This document shows positions 27,187-34,506 of a stretch of 64,000 nt of DNA, in pieces (positions within the stretch are counted from its first letter, which is position 1; each line of letters opens with the position of its first letter). Position numbers and translations under genes: made by a program. Below the pieces are notes generated by a model, which saw only the letters and a program-made list of their open reading frames with translations, was not told the origin of the DNA and did no database searches. This stretch comes from Oribacterium sp. (GTDB lineage Bacteria > Bacillota_A > Clostridia > Lachnospirales > Lachnospiraceae): contig SFND01000005.1 of assembly GCA_004554245.1 (NCBI GenBank), forward strand, positions 62,001 to 126,000. Direction: 5' to 3'.

Positions 27187-28455
27187 ATGGCCAGAAAGAA
27201 AGCATCTGATGAGAAGACCACCAAAAAGAAGGTGAATGAAAAGCCGGAAATCAGCAAGGAGGAGCTCGTCAAGAAGATCGAAGCGCTCTGCAAGCAGGCG
27301 GAGCAGAACAAGAACACCATCAGCCAGGCCGATATCAATGACGCATTCCGTGATTATGCGATCACCGATGATCAGATGGACAGCATTGACCGCCTCATCG
27401 AGAACCGTGGCTTCGACATCGAGCCGCTCGAGGAGGAGCTCGACAGCTTCGAGGACGGTGATCTGCCGGACCTCGACGATGACGATGTCGTCGATGATGT
27501 CGTGGGTGAGGATGGTGTCGACGTCGAGGGTGTTGCATCCGATGACGAGGGCCCGAGCGAGGCAGAGTACAAGCAGGTCGAGGCAGAGAATGTCGACCTC
27601 GATGCGGTCGATCTCCTCGAGGGGATCGGTACCGAGGACCCGGTGCGTATGTACCTGAAGGAGATCGGTACGGTCCCGCTGCTGTCTGTGGAGGAGGAGT
27701 ACCGTCTCGCCGTGCGGAAGTCCCAGGGCGATGAGGTCGCGAAGCAGCGGCTCATCGAGGCGAACCTGCGTCTCGTGGTGTCCATCGCGAAGCGCTATAC
27801 CGGTCGTGGCATGAGCTTCCTGGACCTCGTGCAGGAGGGCAACCTCGGTCTCATCAAGGGTGTCGAGAAGTTCGACCCGGAGAAGGGCTTCAAGCTTTCA
27901 ACCTACGCGACCTGGTGGATCCGCCAGTCCGTAACGCGTGCGCTGGCCGATCAGGCGCGTACCATCCGTGTGCCGGTGCACATGGTCGAGACCATCAACA
28001 AGATGTCGAAGATGCAGCGTAAGCTGACGCTCGAGCTCGGCTATGAGCCGTCCATCAAGGAGCTCGCCGACCACCTGGACATGAGCGAGGAGAAGGTGCA
28101 GGAGATCATGCAGATCGCGCGTGAGCCGGCCTCCCTCGAGACCCCGATCGGTGAGGAGGATGACTCGAATCTCGGCGATTTCGTCGCGGATTCGAACGTC
28201 GTTTCACCAGAGGGCAATGTTGAGTCCGTGATGCTGCGCGAGCATATCGATACCCTGCTCGGCGATCTGAAGGAGCGTGAGCGTCAGGTTATCGTGCTCC
28301 GTTTCGGCCTCGAGGACGGTCATCCGAGAACCCTCGAGGAGGTCGGCAAAGAGTTTAACGTCACCCGTGAGCGTATCCGTCAGATCGAGGCAAAGGCGCT
28401 CCGCAAGCTGCGGAACCCGGTCAGATCGAAGAGAATCAGGGATTTCTTACAGTAA
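27187..28455 (+). CDS. rpoD: RNA polymerase primary sigma factor
   Basis: The housekeeping sigma-70 (SigA). The start at 27187 gives MARKKASDEKT and has AGGAGG just upstream; an in-frame GTG at 27148 lacks a ribosome site. The 422 residues contain an N-terminal region 1.1 with a very acidic stretch (about 95-145), region 1.2 (DPVRMYLKEIG near 150), region 2 with TYATWWIRQSVTRAL near 240 for -10 recognition, region 3, and region 4.2 with VTRERIRQIEAKALRKLR near 395 for -35 recognition. The TTGACA/TATAAT promoters in the window fit its specificity. Usually dnaG lies upstream; here it does not. Confidence 0.96.
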   Translation: MARKKASDEKTTKKKVNEKPEISKEELVKKIEALCKQAEQNKNTISQADINDAFRDYAITDDQMDSIDRLIENRGFDIEPLEEELDSFEDGDLPDLDDDDVVDDVVGEDGVDVEGVASDDEGPSEAEYKQVEAENVDLDAVDLLEGIGTEDPVRMYLKEIGTVPLLSVEEEYRLAVRKSQGDEVAKQRLIEANLRLVVSIAKRYTGRGMSFLDLVQEGNLGLIKGVEKFDPEKGFKLSTYATWWIRQSVTRALADQARTIRVPVHMVETINKMSKMQRKLTLELGYEPSIKELADHLDMSEEKVQEIMQIAREPASLETPIGEEDDSNLGDFVADSNVVSPEGNVESVMLREHIDTLLGDLKERERQVIVLRFGLEDGHPRTLEEVGKEFNVTRERIRQIEAKALRKLRNPVRSKRIRDFLQ

Positions 28456-28457
28456 AT

Positions 28458-28532
28458 CCATGAGAGGGCCGCGCGAAGCGCGGAGAGGCGCATGGATGCC
28501 CCCGGGCATCGTCTCTTTGTACCATGAGAGGG
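28458..28532. repeat. GAGAGGGCC-type dispersed element, copy 3 (internally deleted)
   Basis: CCATGAGAGGG occurs at both ends (28458 and 28522). Between them are GCCGCGCGAAGCGCGG and GCCCCCGGGC, followed directly by the right end TCTCTTTGTA. The ~75-bp middle present in copy 2 is missing. It starts three bases after the rpoD stop, matching the position of the other copies at gene ends. Confidence 0.7.
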
Positions 28533-28542
28533 AATTTATAGA

Positions 28543-29311
28543 GTGAATCAAGAAACCGAAGTGCCGGTATATATCAAACCGGAACCGAATACGAAGAACT
28601 ACCAGCGTCTGATGGAGCAGGAGATCAGCCGGTGGCGGGAGCAGCCGGGGCGACGTCCTCGGCTCCTTCTTCATAGCTGCTGCGCACCGTGCTCTCACAC
28701 TGTTCTACTACAATCCGAATATTTCCACGGAGGCTGAGTTCACGCATCGCGTGGACGAGCTCCGGCGCTTCTGCCACGAAACGGGCATCGATGTGGAGCG
28801 GCAGGACAGCGCAGGGCATCTGCTCGGCGCCGTCGAGGTCGTCGTGCCACCGTATGATCACCGGGAGTTCCTCGCCATCGCGCGCGGCCACGAGCGGGAT
28901 CCGGAGCGCGGCGAACGCTGCCACCTCTGCTACCGCCAGCGCCTCGAGCGCACCGCGGAGTACATGGAGGAGATGAACCAGGCATGCGCTGCGGCGCAGT
29001 GCAGCGAAGATTCGGCGAAAGAAAGATCGGCGGCATGTGCGGAAGCGCAGCGCGTGGAGAGCGGAGCGGAAGAGACAAACGATGTCGGAACGCATCGCCC
29101 ATTTGACTATTTCTGCACGACGCTCACGCTGTCGCCGCTGAAGTCCTCGGAGGTGCTCAATGTCATCGGCGAGGACATCGGGAAGGCGCATGGACTTTCG
29201 TTTCTGCCGTCCGATTTCAAAAAGCGCGGCGGCTACCAGAAGTCGATCGAGCTCTCAAAGCAGTATGAGCTGTACCGGCAGAACTTCTGTGGCTGCGAGT
29301 TTAGCCGTTAA
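28543..29311 (+). pseudogene. queH: Epoxyqueuosine reductase QueH, disrupted by a deletion/frameshift
   Basis: QueH carries out the last step of queuosine synthesis in tRNA. The first frame (GTG 28543, good GAGAGGG site) encodes a normal N-terminus through LLLHSCCAPCS, the first metal-binding Cys pair. It then runs into a stop at 28737. The correct continuation LFYYNPNISTEAEFTHRVDEL is in another frame, from about 28700. Compared with the family, ~15 residues between CCAPCS and the FYYNPN motif are missing, so a deletion of roughly 45-55 bp not divisible by three is likely. The rest (to 29311) is intact, with CHLCYRQRLE, an Ala/Glu/Ser-rich ~40-residue insert, and the terminal CGCEF. A translation start inside (28751) would lack the active-site cysteines. 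A sequencing error cannot explain the missing residues. Confidence 0.8.
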
Positions 29312-29378
29312 CAGTCATTGATTTCGACATTCCAAAATCGTATTATGTATATAAGAAAAGCAAAGGAAGGGGAGCGAT

Positions 29379-29675
29379 ATGGTAACAGGCGAAGTAGATG
29401 TTATTAACGAGTCGGGTCTCCATTTAAGACCGGCCGGCGTGCTGACGCAGACATGCATCAAGTTTAAAAGCAATATCTATCTCTATAACGGAGATCGAAA
29501 GATCGTCGCGAAGTCCGTTCTCAACGTGATGGCCGCCGGTGTAAAGCAGGGTGCACATCTCCGCGTGGAGTGCGATGGACCAGATGAAGAGGAGGCTCTG
29601 CAGGCCGTGATCGAGGCCATCTCCACCGGTCTCGGCGAAGGCGTCAAGTACAGTAGTAAAGACCGATTATTTTGA
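29379..29675 (+). CDS. ptsH: HPr phosphocarrier protein (PTS)
   Basis: A 98-residue HPr-family protein. The active-site segment SGLHLRPAG has His15, which accepts phosphate from enzyme I. The regulatory segment KSVLNVMAAG has Ser46, the target of HPr kinase in Gram-positive bacteria. Both residues are present, so it could act in transport and in CcpA-type control. HPr is usually 85-90 residues; here ~10 extra residues follow at the C-terminus (GEGVKYSSKDRLF). AAGGGGAG precedes the ATG. No ptsI is adjacent, so it may be a secondary HPr (Crh-like proteins lack His15, which excludes that). Confidence 0.9.
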   Translation: MVTGEVDVINESGLHLRPAGVLTQTCIKFKSNIYLYNGDRKIVAKSVLNVMAAGVKQGAHLRVECDGPDEEEALQAVIEAISTGLGEGVKYSSKDRLF

Positions 29676-29690
29676 GTGTAGGAGAGTGTA

Positions 29691-29887
29691 GGAGTTTGCA
29701 TCAGGCAAACTCCGGAACGATATCCCACAGAGCTGTGCTCTGTGCCCGAAGGGCTGAACTTGAGCCTTACAAGTTCAAGTTCAGGGCAGGGCTAAAGTCG
29801 GGCCTCGATAGCCCGACTTTAGGGCATTGCATCAGGCAAACTCCGGAACGATATCCAGCAGAGCTAAGCTCTGCTTCCGAAGGGCTA
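29691..29887. repeat. Three-hairpin intergenic element, tandem copies 2 and 3
   Basis: Copy 2 starts with GGAGTTTGC...GCAAACTCC (29691), then ACAGAGC-TGT-GCTCTGT, CCCGAAGGG and the stem CTGAACTTG/CAAGTTCAG. A second 3' stem CTAAAGTCGGGC/GCCCGACTTTAG follows (29791-29822). Then comes copy 3 (TTGCATCAGGCAA, GGAACGATATCC, AGCAGAGC-TAA-GCTCTGCT, CGAAGGGCT). Stem bases change in pairs between copies (GCAGAGC/GCTCTGC versus ACAGAGC/GCTCTGT). Follows the HPr gene. Confidence 0.8.
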
Positions 29888-29893
29888 AAACCG

Positions 29894-29934
29894 AAAAAAT
29901 CAGCCGGGTGATTTTTCACCCGGCTGATTTTTTT
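29894..29934. terminator. Bidirectional terminator between ptsH and mrp
   Basis: ATCAGCCGGGTGA and TCACCCGGCTGAT form a perfect 13-bp stem flanked by A6 on the left and T7 on the right, so it can end transcription from both converging genes. Confidence 0.92.
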
Positions 29935-29941
29935 CTATAGA

Positions 29942-30808
29942 TTACCTGCTGAAATCGATGACCGCCTGTACAGCGTCCTGGATCTCCGGAAGCTCGATGC
30001 CTTCGACCGCACCGGCGTCCATATAGGCCGCGTTCTTCGGGTCCATCGGCAGCTTCGCCAGCACCTTGAGGCCGTGCTGTGCTGCGACTTCATCCACATG
30101 ACTCTCGCCGAAGACATTGACCTTCTCACCGCAGTGCGGGCAGATGAGGTAGGACATGTTCTCGATGAGACCGATGACCGGCACACCCATCTTATCCGCC
30201 ATGTTTACAGCCTTCGTCACGATCATGGAAACAAGGTCCTGCGGAGAGGTGACGATGACGATACCGTCGATCGGGAGGGACTGGAAAACAGTCAGCGGAA
30301 CATCGCCGGTTCCTGGTGGCATGTCGACGAACATGTAGTCGACGTCCTTCCACTGAACCTCAGACCAGAACTGCTTGACGGCCTGTGCGATGAGGGAACC
30401 ACGCCAGATGATCGGGTCGGTCTCGTTCTCGAGCAGGAGGTTCGAGGAGATGATTTCGATACCGTCGGCACTTCTGTCTGGAATCATGAGCTTGCCATCT
30501 GGGGTGACGCCGACGCCGTCATTCGACAGACCGAAGGCCTTCGGGATGGACGGACCGGTGATATCGGCATCGAGGATCGCAGTCTTGAAGCCGGCCTTGT
30601 GGGTGCCACAGGCGAGGAGGGAGGTGATGGTGGACTTGCCGACACCGCCCTTACCGGAAACGACGCCGATCACCTTCTTAACGCTGCAGCCATCTGCAAG
30701 CTTCGCGCGGAAATCCTCTGGATTTGCGTGGCGGGAAGCACAGTCGGAACCACAGGAACCGCAGTTGCCGTTGCAGCTGGAAGGACTCTGATTTTCTAAT
30801 TCTGCCAT
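29942..30808 (-). CDS. mrp: Mrp/NBP35-family iron-sulfur cluster carrier ATPase
   Basis: A cytosolic P-loop ATPase that binds and transfers 4Fe-4S clusters. The 288-residue protein has an N-terminal Cys-rich motif (CNGNCGSCGSDC, residues 12-23), as in NBP35-type members, the deviant Walker A GKGGVGKST at 52-60, DADITGPS near 80-87, the family-typical MPPGTGD near 163-169, and the cluster-binding CPHC at 223-226. AAAGGAG precedes the ATG on the minus strand. The gene is monocistronic between terminators. Fe-S targets in this window such as LeuC and GltBD could depend on it, but that link is inference. Confidence 0.93.
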   Translation of the reverse strand: MAELENQSPSSCNGNCGSCGSDCASRHANPEDFRAKLADGCSVKKVIGVVSGKGGVGKSTITSLLACGTHKAGFKTAILDADITGPSIPKAFGLSNDGVGVTPDGKLMIPDRSADGIEIISSNLLLENETDPIIWRGSLIAQAVKQFWSEVQWKDVDYMFVDMPPGTGDVPLTVFQSLPIDGIVIVTSPQDLVSMIVTKAVNMADKMGVPVIGLIENMSYLICPHCGEKVNVFGESHVDEVAAQHGLKVLAKLPMDPKNAAYMDAGAVEGIELPEIQDAVQAVIDFSR

Positions 30809-30963
30809 ATAAGTAAACTCCTTTCAGGATGTGAAGATACGCTCCATGGACTCGATGTTCATCGTGTACACGGATCACCATGAGTGCGCTGCCCCGGAAG
30901 AACGACGCGTATGCCCGAATCGTGACGCACGGTTTTGCACTCAACCTTATAACCATACCACAG

Positions 30964-30993
30964 AAAAAGGCTCCCGTCCATCCGACGGAGGCC
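30964..30993 (-). terminator. Minus-strand hairpin with T-run upstream of mrp
   Basis: On the minus strand GGCCTCCGTC pairs with GACGGGAGCC (one mismatch) around GGATG and is followed by TTTTTC. It could end the LysR transcript or act as an attenuator in an mrp leader, whose start is 155 bp downstream. The rest of 30809-31201 shows nothing else convincing except the terminator at 31122. Confidence 0.7.
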
Positions 30994-31121
30994 CTTAGAT
31001 TGTTCTAAATTCTATATTCGTAACAGTTCAGCCAGGGTGATTTTGTAAGCCGGATAATTTTTAAGGGATGTCCATACCGGGCGCGTAAATAGATAAAGGC
31101 AATCGAATGGGGTGGACAAAC

Positions 31122-31149
31122 AAAAAGAGACGCTCGGCATAGGCGTCTC
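31122..31149 (-). terminator. Terminator of the LysR-type regulator gene
   Basis: On the minus strand GAGACGC and GCGTCTC pair around a nine-base loop and run into TTTTTG, 53 bp after the LysR stop. Five A on the other side make it potentially bidirectional. Confidence 0.8.
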
Positions 31150-31201
31150 GTAAAAATCAGCCGGGTGAGAAGCCTCCCCGCATGAACTGCTCCAAATTCG
31201 A

Positions 31202-32086
31202 TCAGTCAAGAATGCTCAGGAACGCATCGAGTGACTTTCCGGTGTTGCCGGCGTTGTATACATAGCCGACGCTGCGGGATGGTACCGGGAACTGGGTCGG
31301 GATCTCGATGAGGCTGCCTTCGTCGAGCTCCTTCTGTACGAGTTCGCGGATCACGCAGCCGATGCCGATGCCGATCTTCGCGAAGTCCACGAGCAGATCC
31401 ATCGTGGTGACCTCGAGGACCTGTGCCGGTTCGATGCCCATGGTCTTGAAGTAGTCATCGATATGACGACGGGTCATGTTGTTCTGGTCGAGGAGCATGA
31501 CGTTGCCCTCCTGGAAAGGATCACAGTCCTCGCCGTACATCGCCTTCAGATTCTCGAGATACTGCGGTGTCGCGACGAAGGTGTCGTGAATCTGCTTCGG
31601 GTGAACGAAGCGGAGCTCCGAACGACGTGTGCGCGGCTCGGCGGTGAGACCGATATCGATTTTTTTCTGCTCGAGCAGAGCGAGTGTCTGTGCGGTCGAC
31701 TGTGTGATGATCGACACACGGATGTTCGGATACTTCTGCATGAAGGTCTGGAGATATGGCAGCAGGATGTAGCGGCAGAGTGTCGTCGATACACCGATCT
31801 GCAGGTGGCCGATATTGAAATCCTTCATACGCTTCAGCTCGGTCTCCGCGTTATTGATATTATCAAACGCATCCTTAATATAGCGGTAGAGCACCGTGCC
31901 CTCCTCTGTCAGCGTAACACCGCGCGAATTCCGGTGAAAGAGCTTCGTATCGAGTCCGTCCTCGAGCTTCACGATGGACTTGGAGATCGCCGGCTGTGAG
32001 ATATACAGCTTCTTCGCGGCCTTCGAAATGTTGCCGCAGCTCGCAACCTCGTAGAAAATTTTATAACCTGACAGATTCTGATCCAT
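31202..32086 (-). CDS. LysR-type transcriptional regulator
   Basis: A 294-residue regulator with an N-terminal winged helix (residues ~1-60: YKIFYEVASCGNISKAAKKL, QPAISKSIVKLE, LFHRNSRGVTLTEEG) and a C-terminal effector-binding domain (~90-290). It is transcribed divergently from leuCD with a 397-bp gap. This arrangement, and two GACATAAC direct repeats in the gap, suggest that it controls leuCD and perhaps itself, as LysR-type proteins often do with neighbouring divergent genes. The effector is unknown; an intermediate of leucine synthesis would be a natural candidate. The product length is normal. GGGGGAATTATC precedes the ATG on the minus strand. Confidence 0.92.
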   Translation of the reverse strand: MDQNLSGYKIFYEVASCGNISKAAKKLYISQPAISKSIVKLEDGLDTKLFHRNSRGVTLTEEGTVLYRYIKDAFDNINNAETELKRMKDFNIGHLQIGVSTTLCRYILLPYLQTFMQKYPNIRVSIITQSTAQTLALLEQKKIDIGLTAEPRTRRSELRFVHPKQIHDTFVATPQYLENLKAMYGEDCDPFQEGNVMLLDQNNMTRRHIDDYFKTMGIEPAQVLEVTTMDLLVDFAKIGIGIGCVIRELVQKELDEGSLIEIPTQFPVPSRSVGYVYNAGNTGKSLDAFLSILD

Positions 32087-32246
32087 GATAATTCCCCCTA
32101 AGATAAGGTCGTCTGACCGTAACTGAACATATCGTCATGCGGCTGAGTGAATGCTTCCGATGACGTTCCTGCCCTTATCCGAATTTCTTCAACGCTTTAA
32201 AGCAAAGTAATGAATAAGAGTCATTTTTAATATAACATATTTTTTC

Positions 32247-32286
32247 GACATAACACAAGATTATTTGTAACATGTTTTGACATAAC
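32247..32286. promoter_or_regulatory. GACATAAC direct repeats, possible LysR-type binding sites
   Basis: GACATAAC occurs at 32247-32254 and 32279-32286, 32 bp apart (about three helical turns), in the AT-rich gap between the divergent lysR-type gene and leuC. Confidence 0.45.
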
Positions 32287-32343
32287 CTCGCAAATAATTG
32301 TGTGCAAAGTGCGAAAAACAAGTATAGGCAAAATAACGTACGG

Positions 32344-32358
32344 TGATAATGATTATCA
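32344..32358. promoter_or_regulatory. Fur-type 7-1-7 box upstream of leuCD
   Basis: TGATAAT-G-ATTATCA is an exact match to the Fur 7-1-7 pattern of Gram-positive bacteria (PerR and Zur prefer different end bases). It overlaps a possible -35 (TTATCA, 32353-32358) with TATACC 17 bp later (32376-32381), so binding would block leuCD transcription. Confidence 0.7.
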
Positions 32359-32483
32359 AAAACATATATTATGATTATACCTGGAGGGGTGCTATAGTGT
32401 GTGAAAGAGTTTGCATAGAGCCACTAAATAAGAAGGAAAGCGCAACGTAGCGTCCTTGTCAGGATATAGAAGAGGAGTTAAGT

Positions 32484-33749
32484 ATGGGAATGACGATGAG
32501 CCAGAAGATTCTGGCGAAGCATGCAGGACTGGAGTCGGTGAGCGCGGGGCAGCTGATCATGGCGGAGCTCGACCTCGTTCATGGCAACGATATCACGTCG
32601 CCGGTGGCGATCCGCGAGATGAAGAAGCTGGATCAGAAGGACGTGTTCGACCAGGAGAAGGTTGTACTGGTCATGGACCACTTCGTTCCGAATAAGGATA
32701 TCACGAGTGCGAAGTGCACACAGATGTGCCGGAACTTCGCGCATGAGCAGGGGCTTACGAACTACTTCGATGTGGGACAGATGGGCATCGAACACGCGCT
32801 GATCCCGGAGAAGGGACTGATCGTCGCGGGTGAGCTTTCCGTCGGTGCGGACTCACATACCTGCACCTACGGCGCGCTCGGAGCATTCTCGACCGGTATT
32901 GGCTCCACCGATATGGCGGCGGCGATGGCGACCGGCAAGCTCTGGTTCAAGGTGCCGACGGCGATCCGGGTTAACATCATCGGCAAGAAGCAGAAGTGGG
33001 TGTCCGGTAAGGACGTCATCCTGCACCTGATCGGCGAGATCGGCGTGGATGGTGCACGCTACCAGTCCATCGAGTTCACCGGCCCGGGCGTCGCGGAGCT
33101 CAGCATGGACGACCGTTTCACGATCTGCAACATGGCGATCGAGGCGGGCGGAAAGAACGGTATCTTTCCGGTTGACGAGAAGACCATCGAGTATATGAAG
33201 GCGCATTCTACGAAGCCGTACACCGTTTACGAGGCGGACGCGGATGCGGAGTACACACGTGAGGTGACGATCGACCTCTCGACTCTGAAGTCGACGATTT
33301 CCTTCCCGCATCTTCCGGAGAACACCCACGAGCTCGGCAGCTTCGGGGACATCAAGATCGACCAGAGCGTCATCGGCTCCTGCACGAACGGACGTATCCA
33401 GGATATGCGCGAGGCGGCAGAGATCCTGCGTGGTCGCAAGGTGGCACCGGATGTACGCTGCATCGTCATCCCGGGCACCCAGGACATCTACATGCAGATG
33501 CTGAAGGAAGGCCTCGTTATGGACTTCATCGAAGCCGGCGCGGTCGTATCGACCCCGACCTGCGGACCATGCCTCGGCGGTTACATGGGTATCCTCGCAC
33601 CGCATGAGCGCTGCGTCTCGACCACCAACCGTAACTTCGTCGGCCGTATGGGTGACACCACCTCCGAGATTTATCTCGCTTCCCCGGCCGTTGCAGCCAC
33701 ATCTGCCGTCACCGGTAAGATCTCAGGACCAGCTGACTTAGGACTTTAA
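32484..33749 (+). CDS. leuC: 3-isopropylmalate dehydratase, large subunit
   Basis: The catalytic 4Fe-4S subunit that isomerises 2- to 3-isopropylmalate in leucine synthesis. At 421 residues it belongs to the short aconitase-type LeuC clade of archaea and Firmicutes (E. coli LeuC is ~466). Cluster and substrate motifs are present: VGADSHTCTYGALGAF near 112-127, IGSCTNGR near 294-301 and TPTCGPCLGG near 352-361. AGAGGAG precedes the ATG. leuD follows 22 bp later. The related homoaconitase and citraconate/methylthio-acid hydratases cannot be fully excluded without leuA or leuB nearby. Both a LysR-type regulator and a Fur-type box may control it. Confidence 0.93.
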   Translation: MGMTMSQKILAKHAGLESVSAGQLIMAELDLVHGNDITSPVAIREMKKLDQKDVFDQEKVVLVMDHFVPNKDITSAKCTQMCRNFAHEQGLTNYFDVGQMGIEHALIPEKGLIVAGELSVGADSHTCTYGALGAFSTGIGSTDMAAAMATGKLWFKVPTAIRVNIIGKKQKWVSGKDVILHLIGEIGVDGARYQSIEFTGPGVAELSMDDRFTICNMAIEAGGKNGIFPVDEKTIEYMKAHSTKPYTVYEADADAEYTREVTIDLSTLKSTISFPHLPENTHELGSFGDIKIDQSVIGSCTNGRIQDMREAAEILRGRKVAPDVRCIVIPGTQDIYMQMLKEGLVMDFIEAGAVVSTPTCGPCLGGYMGILAPHERCVSTTNRNFVGRMGDTTSEIYLASPAVAATSAVTGKISGPADLGL

Positions 33750-33771
33750 CTCCGGAATGAAAGGAAAATAT

Positions 33772-34269
33772 ATGAACGCAGAGGGTAAGGTTTTAAAATA
33801 TGGCGACAATATCGACACGGATGTCATCATCCCGGCACGATATCTCGCGATTCAGGATAAGAAGGAGCTGGCATCCCACGCGATGGAGGACATCGACCAG
33901 GACTTTCTGAAGAAGCTTAATGCCGGCGACATCGTGGTCGCTGGCAAGAACTTCGGCTGTGGCTCCTCCCGTGAGCACGCGCCGCAGGTACTTCAGACCA
34001 GCGGCGTCGGCTGTGTCATCGCCGAAAGCTTCGCGCGTATCTTCTATCGGAACGCGCTGAATATCGGCTTTCCGATCATCGAGGCACCAGAGGCCGCCCA
34101 GGCCATCGCCGAGGGCGATCGGGTAAAGGTAGACTTCGATACCGGGCTCATCACCGACGAGACGACCGGAAAGACATTCCAGGGACAGCCGTTCCCGGAG
34201 TTTCTGCAGAAGATGATCGCTGCCGGCGGACTGATGGCTTACGTCAATCAGAATGGTGGAAAGATCTGA
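33772..34269 (+). CDS. leuD: 3-isopropylmalate dehydratase, small subunit
   Basis: The partner of LeuC, contributing the substrate-binding swivel domain. The start at 33772 has GAAAGGAA six bases upstream and yields 165 residues, the usual length; an ATG five codons earlier is too close to that site. Motifs: DTDVIIPARYL (near 16-26), NFGCGSSREHAP (near 62-73) and GFPIIEAPEAAQAI. The final ~20 codons are repeated, degenerate and untranslated, immediately downstream (34275-34334). A strong terminator ends the operon at 34378. Confidence 0.94.
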   Translation: MNAEGKVLKYGDNIDTDVIIPARYLAIQDKKELASHAMEDIDQDFLKKLNAGDIVVAGKNFGCGSSREHAPQVLQTSGVGCVIAESFARIFYRNALNIGFPIIEAPEAAQAIAEGDRVKVDFDTGLITDETTGKTFQGQPFPEFLQKMIAAGGLMAYVNQNGGKI

Positions 34270-34334
34270 TCACAAAGATGATCGCCGCCGGACAAATGGC
34301 TTGCGTCAGCCAGAATGGCGGAAAGATCTGATCA
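34210..34334. repeat. 65-bp tandem duplication of the leuD 3' end
   Basis: The stretch from AAGATGATCGCTGCC to AAGATCTGATCA at the end of leuD is followed at once by a second copy (AAGATGATCGCCGCC to AAGATCTGATCA) with about eight base changes and a three-base gap. The second copy lies after the stop codon. A further short AATCTGATCA remains at 34350. Confidence 0.85.
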
Positions 34335-34377
34335 CCAGAACGTTGAAAAAATCTGATCATAAAATTTGAAAAAACGA

Positions 34378-34411
34378 GGGGCAGTGTCCGGTGTGGACGC
34401 TGCCCCTTTTT
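34378..34411 (+). terminator. leuCD intrinsic terminator
   Basis: GGGGCAGTGTCC pairs with GGACGCTGCCCC (12 pairs, one G-U) around GGTGT, followed by five T. Confidence 0.92.
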
Positions 34412-34418
34412 GCGCGAA

Positions 34419-34506
34419 CTTAAGAATTTCGTAATGGGGTCTGACCCCATTAAATTTTTCTAAACAGAATCTAAACTGGAGTTTATGGGGTCAGACCCCA
34501 TAAACT
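34419..34506. repeat. GGGGTCWGACCCC double palindrome
   Basis: CTTAAGAATTTCGTA, ATGGGGTCTGACCCCAT, TAAATTTTTCTAAACAGAAT, then TATGGGGTCAGACCCCATA and AACTT. The right palindrome contains the stop codon of the exonuclease gene on the other strand (34491-34493). Confidence 0.85.

Noticed and set aside
31012..31209. 65-residue ORF on the minus strand between mrp and the LysR gene
   Set aside because: Contains the LysR terminator and shows no protein-like composition.
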